Below are positions 1 to 8,198 of a stretch of DNA of 64,000 bases, one piece after another. The notes beneath the pieces were generated by a model. It did not search any database. It worked only from the letters and a program-made list of their open reading frames with translations, and was not told the origin of the DNA. Position 1 is the first letter of the stretch, and each line of letters begins with the position of its first letter. This DNA is from an uncultured Actinomycetes bacterium (GTDB lineage: Bacteria > Actinomycetota > Acidimicrobiia > Acidimicrobiales > RAAP-2), in assembly GCA_903870905.1 (NCBI GenBank), contig CAIQEU010000038.1, forward strand, positions 1-64,000. The letters are read 5' to 3'. Both the position numbers and the translations under genes were made by a program.

Positions 1-208
1 GATGACCGAGGTCGGTCTCTTCGTTGGCATTAGCTCTGGGGCGATCATGGCTGGGGCCGTGCGCTGCGCTCAGCAGATCCCCGATGACCAGACCGCCACC
101 ATTGTGACGATTGCCTGCGATGATGGATGGAAGTACCTCTCCACTGGTGCGTGGACCGACGACCTCGATGAGGTGGTTGAGCGCGCCAAGCGGATCATCT
201 ACTTCTAA
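1..208 (+). CDS. cysM: Cysteine synthase, C-terminal part (5' end outside window)
   Basis: Only about the last 68 codons are present; the reading frame is open at the window edge. The visible part carries [10 protein letters not shown], the Ser/Gly loop that binds the PLP phosphate in fold-type II cysteine synthases, and then [10 protein letters not shown], the counterpart of the ERYLST segment near the family C-terminus. The enzyme makes cysteine from an activated serine and a sulfur donor in the cytoplasm. It is followed 19 bases later by rph and then rdgB. In Mycobacterium tuberculosis cysM (Rv1336) is close to rphA and rdgB, which favours CysM over CysK, but without the N-terminal two thirds the subtype and the serine donor cannot be settled. 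Confidence 0.8.
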   Translation, partial: MTEVGLFVGISSGAIMAGAVRCAQQIPDDQTATIVTIACDDGWKYLSTGAWTDDLDEVVERAKRIIYF

Positions 209-227
209 CCCACAAAGGACACGAGCA

Positions 228-977
228 ATGAGCGACGCCACTACTCCTCGCGCCGATGGACGCGCCGTGAACGAACTGCGGCCCATTCGATTCCAGCGGG
301 ACTACACGACGATGCCCCTCGGTTCGGTGCTCGTGACCTTCGGCAAGACAACCGTGCTGTGCACGGCGTCGGTTGAGGAGAAGGTTCCCGGCTGGATGCG
401 TGGCAGTGGCAAGGGCTGGGTCACCGCCGAGTACTCGATGCTCCCCGGGGCGTCTGCCGAGCGGATCAGCCGCGAGGCAGCCAAGGGCAAGCAGTCGGGT
501 CGAACCCAGGAGATCCAGCGCCTGATCGCCCGCAGCCTGCGCAGTGTGGTGGACCTCGTCGCCCTCGGTGAAGTCCAGATCACCGTGGACTGCGATGTGC
601 TCCAGGCCGATGGCGGCACCCGGACGGCGTCGATCTGTGGTGCCTACGTCGCGCTCTGCGATGCGATCACTCGGTTGATCGCCAAGGGCGTGCTGGCGAG
701 CAACCCGCTGACTGATTCGGTAGCAGCAATTTCCGTTGGGATCGTTGACGGTCGAGCAGTGGTCGACCTCCCTTACGAGGAAGACTCCCGGGCAGAGGTC
801 GACATGAACGTCGTCATGACCGGTTCTGGTCGATTCGTTGAAGTCCAAGGCACCGCCGAGCAGCAAGCCTTCAGCCGAGCTGAACTCGACGCCATGCTGC
901 ACTTGGCCGAAGAGGCGATCACCACGATTGCCACGCACCAGCGTGGTGCCCTCGCAGAAGCGCTCCCGGAGCGGTAG
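228..977 (+). CDS. rph: Ribonuclease PH
   Basis: This 249-residue protein is full length for RNase PH, the phosphate-dependent 3'-to-5' exoribonuclease that trims tRNA 3' ends. The N-terminus [13 protein letters not shown] is the usual family start. Further family motifs are [24 protein letters not shown] (catalytic and phosphate-site region) and [20 protein letters not shown]. The ATG at 228 was chosen because AAAGGA lies 8 bases upstream; the open frame extends further back, but that part overlaps the cysteine synthase gene and is not conserved. The stop is only 2 bases before rdgB, so the two are cotranscribed, as in many actinobacteria. Confidence 0.96.
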   Translation: MSDATTPRADGRAVNELRPIRFQRDYTTMPLGSVLVTFGKTTVLCTASVEEKVPGWMRGSGKGWVTAEYSMLPGASAERISREAAKGKQSGRTQEIQRLIARSLRSVVDLVALGEVQITVDCDVLQADGGTRTASICGAYVALCDAITRLIAKGVLASNPLTDSVAAISVGIVDGRAVVDLPYEEDSRAEVDMNVVMTGSGRFVEVQGTAEQQAFSRAELDAMLHLAEEAITTIATHQRGALAEALPER

Positions 978-979
978 TC

Positions 980-1573
980 GTGGTGGAGTTCGTTGCGGCG
1001 ACGGCCAATGCCCACAAGCTCGGTGAGATGGAGGCAATCCTCGCAGCGCTCGGCTCCTTCCGACTCACACCTCGACCATCGAGCGTTGGCGACATCGTCG
1101 AAGATGGCGAGACCTTCGTCGACAACGCGCTCATCAAAGCCTTCGCCATCTGTGAAGCGACGGGGAAGCCGGCGCTCGCCGATGACTCAGGGATCTGCGT
1201 CGATGCGCTGAACGGTGCGCCTGGGGTGCGCTCTGCTCGCTACAGCGGCGAGGATGCGACCGACGAGGAGAACCGCACGGCACTGCTCCGGGCCCTCGAT
1301 GGTGTCTCAGACCGAACGGCGCAGTTCGTGGCAGCGGTGGCCGTGGCGTTCCCCGACGGCACGGCCATTGTCGCCGAAGGGGTCGTGACCGGAACCGTCG
1401 CCACTGAAGAACACGGGGCAGGTGGGTTCGGCTACGACCCGCTCTTTCTCCCCGATGGAGCAGGCGGGCGGACCTTCGCCGAGATGACCGCTCACGAGAA
1501 GCACGAGATCTCACATCGGCGTCGGGCGCTCGAGGACCTGGTGGCAGCCCTCGAACACCAGGGGCGATGCTGA
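980..1573 (+). CDS. rdgB: dITP/XTP pyrophosphatase (RdgB/HAM1 family)
   Basis: This 197-residue enzyme should hydrolyse non-canonical purine nucleotides (dITP, XTP) to monophosphates and keep them out of DNA. Visible motifs are TANAHKLGEM (residues 8-17, substrate binding), LADDSGI (66-72, with the catalytic and metal-binding aspartates), GFGYDPLF (149-156) and SHRRRA (179-184). Translation starts at GTG 980, directly after the rph stop; a second GTG at 983 is a possible alternative. The 3' end overlaps the next gene by 7 bases, so rph, rdgB and the amidase gene form one transcription unit. Confidence 0.95.
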   Translation: MVEFVAATANAHKLGEMEAILAALGSFRLTPRPSSVGDIVEDGETFVDNALIKAFAICEATGKPALADDSGICVDALNGAPGVRSARYSGEDATDEENRTALLRALDGVSDRTAQFVAAVAVAFPDGTAIVAEGVVTGTVATEEHGAGGFGYDPLFLPDGAGGRTFAEMTAHEKHEISHRRRALEDLVAALEHQGRC

Positions 1574-2439
1574 AGCGATGCGCGCTCGTGCTCACGCTGG
1601 TGAGCACGGTGCTCTTCGCGACCCAGGCGGCACACCTCGGAGCGACCTCGCTCCCACTTACGGGAGCGATCGTGGTCATCGATCCCGGCCATAACGGTGG
1701 CAACGGTGCAGACCCGGCGTTCATTGATCACCTGGTCAACGCTGGTGGATTCTGGAAGGCCTGCGACACCGCTGGAGCAACAACGAACAGCGGCTACCCA
1801 GAACACGTCTTCACCTTCGCTGTCGCAAAACTTCTCCAGCGTGATCTCCGAGCACTCGGGGCACGTGTCGTGCTGACCCGGCCAAATGATCGTGGCGTCG
1901 GACCCTGCATCACCGAACGGGCGGCGATTGCGAACCGACTCCACGCCACGGTGGCGGTGTCGCTCCACGGCGACGGTGGCCCACCGTATGGACGAGGATT
2001 CGAGGTGATCGGACCCGGTCTCGTGGTGAGTTCGGTGAGCAACACCGCCCCCATCCTCCAGGCGTCGAGGCATCTCGCCAGTGATCTGCGGCGTGCGCTC
2101 GATCACGTTCGGGGACTCGAGCCCTCGACCTACCTCGGCGTCGCTGGCATCGGCACCCGTGATGACCTCGGCGGCCTCAACCGGTCGGCGGTGCCCAAGG
2201 TGCTCATCGAGTGCCTGAATCTCCGCAACGCCAGTGATGCGCTGCTCGCAACGTCGCCGACCTGGCGTGCCACGCTCGCTCAGGGCCTCACGGCAGGAAT
2301 CGAGACCTTCCTCCTCGGTCTCCACCGACATGGGCCGTCGACGACGACCCAGCCCACCGAATCGACCACTACGTCCACAACCACCACCACTGTTCCAACG
2401 ACGACGACGTCACTGCCACCCGAGACGACGATTCCCTGA
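1567..2439 (+). CDS. Secreted N-acetylmuramoyl-L-alanine amidase (Amidase_3 family)
   Basis: This 290-residue protein has an N-terminal signal-like segment (residues 1-27, KR then a hydrophobic stretch) followed by an Amidase_3 zinc hydrolase domain. Zinc ligands by motif are H42 (DPGHNGG), E79 (YPEH) and H134 (SLHGDG), and the catalytic Glu is E215 (LIECLN). It should cleave the amide bond between N-acetylmuramic acid and the stem peptide outside the membrane. Residues 256-290 are a Thr/Ser/Pro-rich tail, almost pure Thr in places, resembling a wall-spanning or glycosylated linker. The gene overlaps the end of rdgB by 7 bases and is therefore translationally coupled to it. Confidence 0.9.
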   Translation: MLKRCALVLTLVSTVLFATQAAHLGATSLPLTGAIVVIDPGHNGGNGADPAFIDHLVNAGGFWKACDTAGATTNSGYPEHVFTFAVAKLLQRDLRALGARVVLTRPNDRGVGPCITERAAIANRLHATVAVSLHGDGGPPYGRGFEVIGPGLVVSSVSNTAPILQASRHLASDLRRALDHVRGLEPSTYLGVAGIGTRDDLGGLNRSAVPKVLIECLNLRNASDALLATSPTWRATLAQGLTAGIETFLLGLHRHGPSTTTQPTESTTTSTTTTTVPTTTTSLPPETTIP

Positions 2440-2474
2440 TCAACCCGGATATGCGCGGATGGGTGCATCCCCAC

Positions 2475-2480
2475 TAGATT
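2475..2480 (+). promoter_or_regulatory. Putative -10 element (TAGATT) for the 2512 operon
   Basis: TAGATT lies 31 bases before the GTG start of the FAS1-like dehydratase, leaving a short leader that includes a good ribosome binding site (GAGAGGGA, about 2499-2506). No convincing -35 element is visible. This is the first promoter after the rph-rdgB-amidase unit. Confidence 0.4.
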
Positions 2481-2511
2481 GCACCGGAGTTGACCGACGA
2501 GAGGGACTGCT

Positions 2512-3006
2512 GTGGACGACGCCACGCTCAAGGGATTCATTGGCACCGAGATCACCCGGCAGACGGTGGTGGTTGAGCGCAGTGCCGTGGCGTTCTTCGC
2601 TGATGCCGTCCTCGACACCGACCCCATCTACCGTGACGCCACGGTTGCTGCTGCGGCAGGCTTCGACGGTCTTCCCGTTCCGCCGACGTTCCCCTTCGTC
2701 ATGGGGAACTGGGGGGCGTTCGCCGAACTGCAGCCAGAGGGTGCACCAGGTCCGGGCCTCGGTATCGTGCTCGGCGCGCTCATGGCAGGTGGCGGCCTCA
2801 TCCTCCACGGTGAGCAGGCCTTCACCTACCACGCCCCGGTCGTGACCGGGCAGGTCCTCAACGCAGTGGGCGTCATCAAGGACATCTACGTCAAAGAGTC
2901 CAAGGGATCCACGATGACCTTCGTGGTCGCAGAGACCACGTGGAGCGACGCGACGACCGGCGAAGCGGTGTGCACGACCACCTTCAACATCATCCACCGG
3001 ATCTGA
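2512..3006 (+). CDS. FAS1-like hot-dog dehydratase (MaoC N-terminal domain type)
   Basis: This 164-residue protein resembles the N-terminal dehydratase domain of the MaoC/HadA group: VERSAVAFFADAV, the DPIYRD segment, GLPVPPTFPFVMG and the C-terminal hot-dog strand with FTYHAPVVTGQVL. It lacks the D-x4-H catalytic pair, which instead is present in the MaoC protein encoded at 5235. In mycobacteria such proteins work as heterodimers (HadAB, ChsH1-ChsH2), so the two hot-dog proteins flanking the acyl-CoA dehydrogenase are likely partners in hydrating an enoyl-CoA. It begins with GTG preceded by GAGAGGGA, and the next gene starts 3 bases after its stop. Confidence 0.8.
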   Translation: MDDATLKGFIGTEITRQTVVVERSAVAFFADAVLDTDPIYRDATVAAAAGFDGLPVPPTFPFVMGNWGAFAELQPEGAPGPGLGIVLGALMAGGGLILHGEQAFTYHAPVVTGQVLNAVGVIKDIYVKESKGSTMTFVVAETTWSDATTGEAVCTTTFNIIHRI

Positions 3007-3009
3007 TCC

Positions 3010-5226
3010 ATGGGAATTGGCCTGTCTGACGAACACGTCGAGCTCCATCGGTCGATCACGGGAACGCTCGAACGCTTGGGCGGGACGGCGCTCTGTCGCG
3101 AGGTGCTCGACGCACCAATTGAGACGGTGCCTGAAGCGGTCAGAGCCTTCGCAGCCGAAGGCTGGCTCGGCCTCGGCATCGATGAGGCACTCGGTGGACA
3201 AGGCGGCACCGTTGCCGAGGCGGTCATCGTCGCTGAGGTCCTCGGTGCCCAACTGACCCCTGGGCCCCTCGTGCCCACGCTCATTGCAGCGCTGGCCGCG
3301 GGAGCCACTCCAGACGTCGACCGAGAACTCGGAGCAGCACTGGCCAGCGGTGCGCTCACTGCAACCGTGGCGCTCGGCCAATCCTTGCGTGCTGACGCCA
3401 TGCCCGATGGTTCGTTCATCGTGCGGGGGAGTCTCGCCGGTGTGCCGTCTGTTGGGGTCTGCGACCTCGCTCTCGTGCACCTCGGAGCGCCAGATGGGGA
3501 GAGCTGGGCGTTCCTCGATCTGCACGATGCAGCCGTCACGGTGGATGGCAGCCGACCGAGTCTCGATCTCATCCGACGAGCGGGTGCCGTCACCGTCGAT
3601 GGGGTCGCGATTCCCGCCAGTCGAGTCCTCTCCGGTCTTGACTCGGGCTACGTGGCAGATCTCGCACGCACCCTCTTGGCCGCTGAGGTCTGCGGTGCTG
3701 CTCGAGCTGCGCTCGACGCGGCGGTCGACCACGCCAAGAACCGTATTCAGTTCGGCCGACCGATTGGGCAGTTCCAAGGCGTCAAGCACCGCCTCGCCAG
3801 TTGCCTGATCGCCGTTGAAGAGTTGACCGCAGCCGTCTGGGATGCGGCGCTCGCCATGGATGGTGCAGTACCCGCAGAGCGATCCCTCGCTGCAGCAGTG
3901 GCCGCTGCGCTCGCCGCCACTGTTGGACCTCGTGCCGCTCGAGACGCGATCCAGGTTCTTGGGGGCATGGGGTTCACCTGGGAGCACGATGCCCACCTCT
4001 ACCTCCGCCGAGCGATCTCCACTCGCCAGATCCTCGGTGGTGAAGCCGCACTCTTGAGCGAGGTCTGCGATGCAGCCATCGGAGGTACCCGACGGACGCT
4101 CGGCGTCGAGTTGCCCGAGAATGCCGCTGCGATCCGGGCCGAGATCACGCCCATCGTGCAGAAGGTCGCCGCTGCAGCAACCGATGACGAGCGTCGGGCA
4201 GTCCTTGGAGAGTCGGGCCTCATGTTCCCGCACTTCCCCGAGCCCTACGGCCGTGCTGCCTCGGCAATTGAGCAGCTCGTCATCGACCAGGTCATGGCCG
4301 ACCTCGGCGTTCGTCGGCCACCAGCGCACGTGGCGTCTTGGGCCCTGCCGACGCTCATCGCTCACGGAACCGTTGCCCAGCAGGAGCGCTTCGTCATGCC
4401 GACGCTGCGGGGTGAGATTCTGTGGTGCCAACTCTTCTCTGAGCCTGGTGCCGGATCTGATCTCGCCGCCCTTACGACCAAGGCGACCAAGGTCGACGGC
4501 GGATGGCGGATCGACGGACAGAAGGTTTGGACCTCCACCGCCCAGTGGGCGCAGTTCGGTATCTTGCTCGCTCGATCCAACCCCGATGCACCCAAGCACG
4601 GCGGCATCACCTACTTCGTGCTCGACATGAAGGCTCCTGGTCTCGACATCCGACCGCTCCGGGAGATCACCGGAGATTCGCTCTTCAACGAAGTCTTCTT
4701 GGACGGCGTGTTCATCCCCGATGACTGCGTGGTCGGAGAGGTGGATGAGGGGTGGACGCTGGCTCGGACCACGCTGGCGAATGAGCGGGTGGCTCTGGCG
4801 TCGTCATCGGCGTTCTCTGGGCTCTTGGAGCAGGTGGTCACCATCGCCGCTGCCGAACAGCGAGCGAATGGGACCGTGCCGCTGAGCGGTGCCATCGGCG
4901 AACTCCTCGTCGAGGCACAGGCCTTGGCCCTCATGCGCCAGCGTCAGACCATTCGCAGTCTGTCGGGTCTGGCGCCGGGCTCCGAAGCGAGCCTGGCCAA
5001 GTTGCTCGGTGCTGAGCACGAGCAGCGCGTGGCCGACGTCGCCGTGGCCGCCCTCGGGCTCGACGCCCTCTACACCGACGGCGATGCCAAAGCCGCTGGT
5101 CGCAACATCTTGCACACCCTCTGCCTCACCATCGCCGGTGGGACGAGCGAGGTGCAGCGCAACGTCATTGGAGAGCGCCTGCTTGGGCTCCCGAGAGATC
5201 CTGAACCCCAGAGTCCGAAGCGATAG
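3010..5226 (+). CDS. Tandem two-domain acyl-CoA dehydrogenase (FadE34-like)
   Basis: At 738 residues this is twice a normal acyl-CoA dehydrogenase. The first unit (about 1-365) contains KNRIQFGRPIGQFQGVKHR, the FAD-contact motif, and QVLGGMGF. The second unit (about 370-735) contains CQLFSEPGAGSDLA, GQKVWTS and a C-terminal IAGGTSEVQRN. The usual YEGT catalytic Glu near the C-terminus is replaced by AGGT in the second unit; E226 in the first unit (LLAAEVCGA helix) is a candidate base, as in other FadE proteins. M. tuberculosis FadE34 is a fused protein of this kind that acts on cholesterol side-chain CoA esters. It sits between two hot-dog dehydratase genes, supporting a role in oxidation of a bulky acyl-CoA; the substrate is unknown. 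Confidence 0.9.
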   Translation: MGIGLSDEHVELHRSITGTLERLGGTALCREVLDAPIETVPEAVRAFAAEGWLGLGIDEALGGQGGTVAEAVIVAEVLGAQLTPGPLVPTLIAALAAGATPDVDRELGAALASGALTATVALGQSLRADAMPDGSFIVRGSLAGVPSVGVCDLALVHLGAPDGESWAFLDLHDAAVTVDGSRPSLDLIRRAGAVTVDGVAIPASRVLSGLDSGYVADLARTLLAAEVCGAARAALDAAVDHAKNRIQFGRPIGQFQGVKHRLASCLIAVEELTAAVWDAALAMDGAVPAERSLAAAVAAALAATVGPRAARDAIQVLGGMGFTWEHDAHLYLRRAISTRQILGGEAALLSEVCDAAIGGTRRTLGVELPENAAAIRAEITPIVQKVAAAATDDERRAVLGESGLMFPHFPEPYGRAASAIEQLVIDQVMADLGVRRPPAHVASWALPTLIAHGTVAQQERFVMPTLRGEILWCQLFSEPGAGSDLAALTTKATKVDGGWRIDGQKVWTSTAQWAQFGILLARSNPDAPKHGGITYFVLDMKAPGLDIRPLREITGDSLFNEVFLDGVFIPDDCVVGEVDEGWTLARTTLANERVALASSSAFSGLLEQVVTIAAAEQRANGTVPLSGAIGELLVEAQALALMRQRQTIRSLSGLAPGSEASLAKLLGAEHEQRVADVAVAALGLDALYTDGDAKAAGRNILHTLCLTIAGGTSEVQRNVIGERLLGLPRDPEPQSPKR

Positions 5227-5234
5227 GAGGCACC

Positions 5235-5648
5235 ATGCCGCTCAACCTCACCACTGCAACCGTCGCCGTTGGCGACCAGGCGCCCGTGCTCACCCACACG
5301 CTCAGCCGCACGGACCTCGTTCGCTACGCCGGAGCTTCAGGGGACTACAACCCCATGCACCACGACGAGCCGAAGGCGGTGGCTGCTCGCCAGCCATCGG
5401 TGTTCGGCCACGGCATGTTGTCGATGGGCATCGTTGGCACCGCCCTCACCCACTACGTCGGCGTCGGCGCGCTGCAGACCTTCTCCGTGCGCTTCGCCCG
5501 ACAGACCTGGCCCGGCGAAGAGCTCTCGACCGAGATCACGGTGACCGCCATCGACGGCAACGTCGCCACGCTCGAGGTCAAGCTGCGCAACGGTGACGGC
5601 GAAGAGAAGGTCGTGGGTCAGGCCACCGCCCTCCTCGGAGCTGCCTGA
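5235..5648 (+). CDS. MaoC-like hydratase/dehydratase
   Basis: This 137-residue hot-dog protein contains the hydratase 2 motif YAGASGDYNPMHHDE (residues 31-45), in which D37 and H42 form the D-x4-H catalytic pair. FGHGMLSMG and VRFARQTWPGEEL are further family signatures. It should hydrate a trans-2-enoyl-CoA or run the reverse dehydration. The start ATG at 5235 has a perfect AGGAGG 4 bases upstream. The catalytic residues here complement the FAS1-like protein encoded at 2512, which lacks them, so a heterodimer is plausible. Confidence 0.88.
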   Translation: MPLNLTTATVAVGDQAPVLTHTLSRTDLVRYAGASGDYNPMHHDEPKAVAARQPSVFGHGMLSMGIVGTALTHYVGVGALQTFSVRFARQTWPGEELSTEITVTAIDGNVATLEVKLRNGDGEEKVVGQATALLGAA

Positions 5649-5650
5649 TC

Positions 5651-6541
5651 ATGGACATCGGCATCTCGCTGCCCACCATGGCAGCGGGGGTGACGGGGAG
5701 TCTCTTGAAGGACTGGTGCCGCATCGTCGATGAGGGTCCCTACTCGTCGATCTCGGCGGGGGAGCGCATTACCTTCGTCAATCCAGAGATGCTCGTGACC
5801 TTGTCGGCGGCTGCTGCGCTCACGGAGCGGGTTGAGGTGTTCGGCAACTTATGGGTTGCCCTCCTGCACCAGCCTGCCGTCCTCGCCAAACAGATCGCCA
5901 CGCTCGATGTGCTCTCTGGCGGTCGCCTCACCGTTGGCCTCGGCGTTGGGGGTCGACCCCATGACTACGAAGCCGCCAACGCTCCCTTCCGAGCGCGCCA
6001 CGAGCGCCTCGACGCCTACGTGGCAGAGCTCCGGGCCCTGTGGTCCGGGATGCCGCCGTTCGAGGGCGCTGACCCGGTTGGACCGGCAACCGTGCGACCA
6101 GGGGGTCCGATGCTCCTCGCTGGCGCCATGGGCCCGAAGGCCATGGCTCGAGCGGCCACCTGGGCTGATGGAGTGACCGGGTTCGCGCTCGGCGACGTTG
6201 GCCGAGAAGCTCGCCAGATGGCCTCGCTCGCCACCTCGGCCTGGGACGCCGCAGGGCGAGGTCGTCCGAGGCTCGTGAGTGGGACCTTCGTCGTCCTCGG
6301 TGTCGATCATGCCCAAGTAACCCTCGAGCACTTCGCGCGCACCTACCTCTCGTTCCTCGGTGAGGATCTCGCCGGTGCGATCGCCTCGGGGTGTCAGGTG
6401 AGCACGGCCGCCAACTTGGTCGCCGCCTTCGACGCCGCTGCAGATGCTGGGTGCGACGAGTTCATCGTGGTGCCGGGCACCTGGGATCTCCAGTGCCTCG
6501 AGGCCATTTCCGACGTCGTCACTACCTATCGAGCGTTCTAG
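5651..6541 (+). CDS. LLM-class, probably F420-dependent oxidoreductase
   Basis: This 296-residue protein has the luciferase-like monooxygenase fold: DIGISLPTM at the N-terminus, LTERVEVFGNLWVALLHQPAVLAKQ, LSGGRLTVGLGVGGR and LRALWSG. In actinobacteria most members use coenzyme F420 rather than FMN, and an F420H2:NADP oxidoreductase gene is present at 49478, so F420 use is likely but not proven by sequence. The gene starts 2 bases after the MaoC stop and belongs to the same operon. The substrate is unknown; a hydride transfer step in lipid or steroid catabolism would fit the neighbours. Confidence 0.82.
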   Translation: MDIGISLPTMAAGVTGSLLKDWCRIVDEGPYSSISAGERITFVNPEMLVTLSAAAALTERVEVFGNLWVALLHQPAVLAKQIATLDVLSGGRLTVGLGVGGRPHDYEAANAPFRARHERLDAYVAELRALWSGMPPFEGADPVGPATVRPGGPMLLAGAMGPKAMARAATWADGVTGFALGDVGREARQMASLATSAWDAAGRGRPRLVSGTFVVLGVDHAQVTLEHFARTYLSFLGEDLAGAIASGCQVSTAANLVAAFDAAADAGCDEFIVVPGTWDLQCLEAISDVVTTYRAF

Positions 6542-6574
6542 TCCACACTGCAGTTCCACACTGAGGGGGAATCC

Positions 6575-7489
6575 ATGAGTTACCAAGGTAAGACCATCGT
6601 CGTCGTGGGGGCAACGGGTCAAGTGGCCCAGCCCATCGCCACCAAGTTGGCAGAGCACAACACCGTCATCGGAGCGGCACGCTTCAAGGATGCAGCCAAG
6701 CGCGCGGCATTGGAAGCCGCAGGGGTTCGCTGCGTGGAGATCGACCTCGCCTCCGGAGACCTCTCGCAGTTGCCCCGTGAATCCGACGTCGTCCTCAACT
6801 TCGCCGTGGCGAAGTCCAACGATTGGATCCTCGATATGGACGCAGCGGTTGGGGGCACCTCGGCCCTCATGGAGCAGGTGCAAGGCACCGGTGCAGTACT
6901 CCACTGTTCGTCGACTGCGGTCTACAAGCCCATGGGGCACCACGTCTTCGCTGAAGATGGTCCGCTCGGGGACAACCACGGGGTGTGGGAGTTCCTCCGC
7001 ACCTACTCAACGGCCAAGATCGCTGCCGAGGCCGCCGCTCGCTACGGATCGCGTCGCTACAACCTCCCGACCACGATCGCCCGCCTCTCGGTCCCTTACG
7101 GCAACGGTGGGGGATGGCCCGCCATCCACTTGGAGATGCTCCGCAACGGGTCAGCGATTCCGGTGCACGTTGACGCCCCGAGCGTCTACCACCCCATTCA
7201 CGACGACGACATCTTCGCCATGATCCCCGGCCTGGTGGCCGCGGCCAGCATCGGAGCAACGACTATCAACTGGGGCGGCAAGGACCCGGTGTCGGTGGAG
7301 GAGTGGGTGGGCTACCTCGCGGAGCTCTGTGGACGTGAGCTCACCTTCGCACCCACCACCCAGACGATCGACTCGGTGATGGTAGACCTCACGAAGCTCC
7401 ACACGCTCGTCGGGCCGACCACGGTGGACTGGCGCGAGGGGATGGCGGCCATGGTCGCTGCTCGTCGGCCAGAGATGCTGAAGGGCTGA
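6575..7489 (+). CDS. NAD-dependent epimerase/dehydratase family protein
   Basis: This 304-residue protein is an extended SDR. The Rossmann loop is GATGQVA (residues 12-18), the catalytic pair is Y144 and K148 (YSTAK) and the upstream Ser lies in HCSSTAVY. Other conserved parts are VLNFAVAKS and VPYGNGGG. It could be a sugar-nucleotide epimerase or an oxidoreductase acting on a lipid; the sequence does not decide. The leader has an unusually G-rich ribosome binding site, GAGGGGGAATCC, directly before ATG 6575. It follows the F420-type oxidoreductase after 33 bases and is probably the last gene of the operon that begins at 2512. Confidence 0.8.
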   Translation: MSYQGKTIVVVGATGQVAQPIATKLAEHNTVIGAARFKDAAKRAALEAAGVRCVEIDLASGDLSQLPRESDVVLNFAVAKSNDWILDMDAAVGGTSALMEQVQGTGAVLHCSSTAVYKPMGHHVFAEDGPLGDNHGVWEFLRTYSTAKIAAEAAARYGSRRYNLPTTIARLSVPYGNGGGWPAIHLEMLRNGSAIPVHVDAPSVYHPIHDDDIFAMIPGLVAAASIGATTINWGGKDPVSVEEWVGYLAELCGRELTFAPTTQTIDSVMVDLTKLHTLVGPTTVDWREGMAAMVAARRPEMLKG

Positions 7490-7518
7490 GCACCGGTCGG
7501 CGAAATAGCGTCGACTCC

Positions 7519-7524
7519 TAGGGT
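7519..7524 (+). promoter_or_regulatory. Leaderless-type -10 element (TAGGGT)
   Basis: TAGGGT is followed by exactly 6 bases (GAGGGC) and then the GTG start of the LON-domain gene at 7531, so transcription should begin at or next to the start codon. Confidence 0.6.
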
Positions 7525-7530
7525 GAGGGC

Positions 7531-8175
7531 GTGGAAACCACCGCTGCACTCCCCATGTTCCCGCTGTCTGCGGTGGTCTTCCCCCACGCTCGGTTCCCCC
7601 TGCACGTCTTCGAACTCCGCTACCAGCAGCTCTTGCGTGACGTCCAAGCCGGTGACGGCACCTTCGGGATTTGTTTGATCGCACGGGGGTCCGAAGTGGG
7701 CGGGGGCGACGAGCGAGTGACGGTTGGTACGCGCGTGCGTCTCGAGCACGTCGAGGCCCTCGGCGATGGGCGGAGTTTGGTGGTTGCGGCCGGCATCGAT
7801 CGCATTCTCGTGGAGCGGTGGTTGCCCGACGACCCGTATCCGAGGGCTGCCGTCCAGACGCTGGTCGAGCCACCGTGCGTGAACTGCGACGAGACCCTGG
7901 CCGAGACGTTCAAGGTCGTGCGCCAAGCGCGAGCACTCCTGTCGGAGGTGCGAGATGCTCCGCCGCTCGAGAGGGACGTGCTCGACGGCCGCACCGCAGC
8001 TGAAGCGTCGTGGCTCTTATGTGCGCTCAGCCCGCTCGGCCTCTACGACGCCCAGAAACTCCTAGAGACCGATGACCCCGGTCGTCGCCTCCGTCGGCTA
8101 CAGAAATTGGTGGAGGAAGTCGCAGAACTGACGCACTCACTCCTCGCCGGTGGAGGAGAGCCAACGCTGCCCTGA
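7531..8175 (+). CDS. LON N-terminal substrate-binding domain protein
   Basis: This 214-residue protein consists of a stand-alone Lon N-terminal domain: LPMFPLSAVVFPHARFPLHV, then FELRYQQLLRDV, GICLIARGSEVGGGD and a VRLEHVEALGDGRS segment. There is no AAA ATPase and no protease domain. Such proteins are common in actinobacteria and may act as substrate receptors or adaptors; their exact role is not established. The C-terminal third is helical and contains LLCALSPLGLYDAQKLLETDD, which resembles the Lon domain linker. It has its own leaderless promoter and converges on the TetR-like gene, 23 bases away. Confidence 0.85.
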   Translation: METTAALPMFPLSAVVFPHARFPLHVFELRYQQLLRDVQAGDGTFGICLIARGSEVGGGDERVTVGTRVRLEHVEALGDGRSLVVAAGIDRILVERWLPDDPYPRAAVQTLVEPPCVNCDETLAETFKVVRQARALLSEVRDAPPLERDVLDGRTAAEASWLLCALSPLGLYDAQKLLETDDPGRRLRRLQKLVEEVAELTHSLLAGGGEPTLP

Positions 8176-8198
8176 GGGCGAGCGGGGGTGACGCTTCG

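Noticed and set aside
2440-4599. A 719-codon open frame antisense to the tandem acyl-CoA dehydrogenase gene
   Set aside because: Long antisense frames arise from the high-GC codon bias. The plus strand here has clear dehydrogenase motifs, and the antisense product has no recognisable family and runs of Arg, Glu and Gly.
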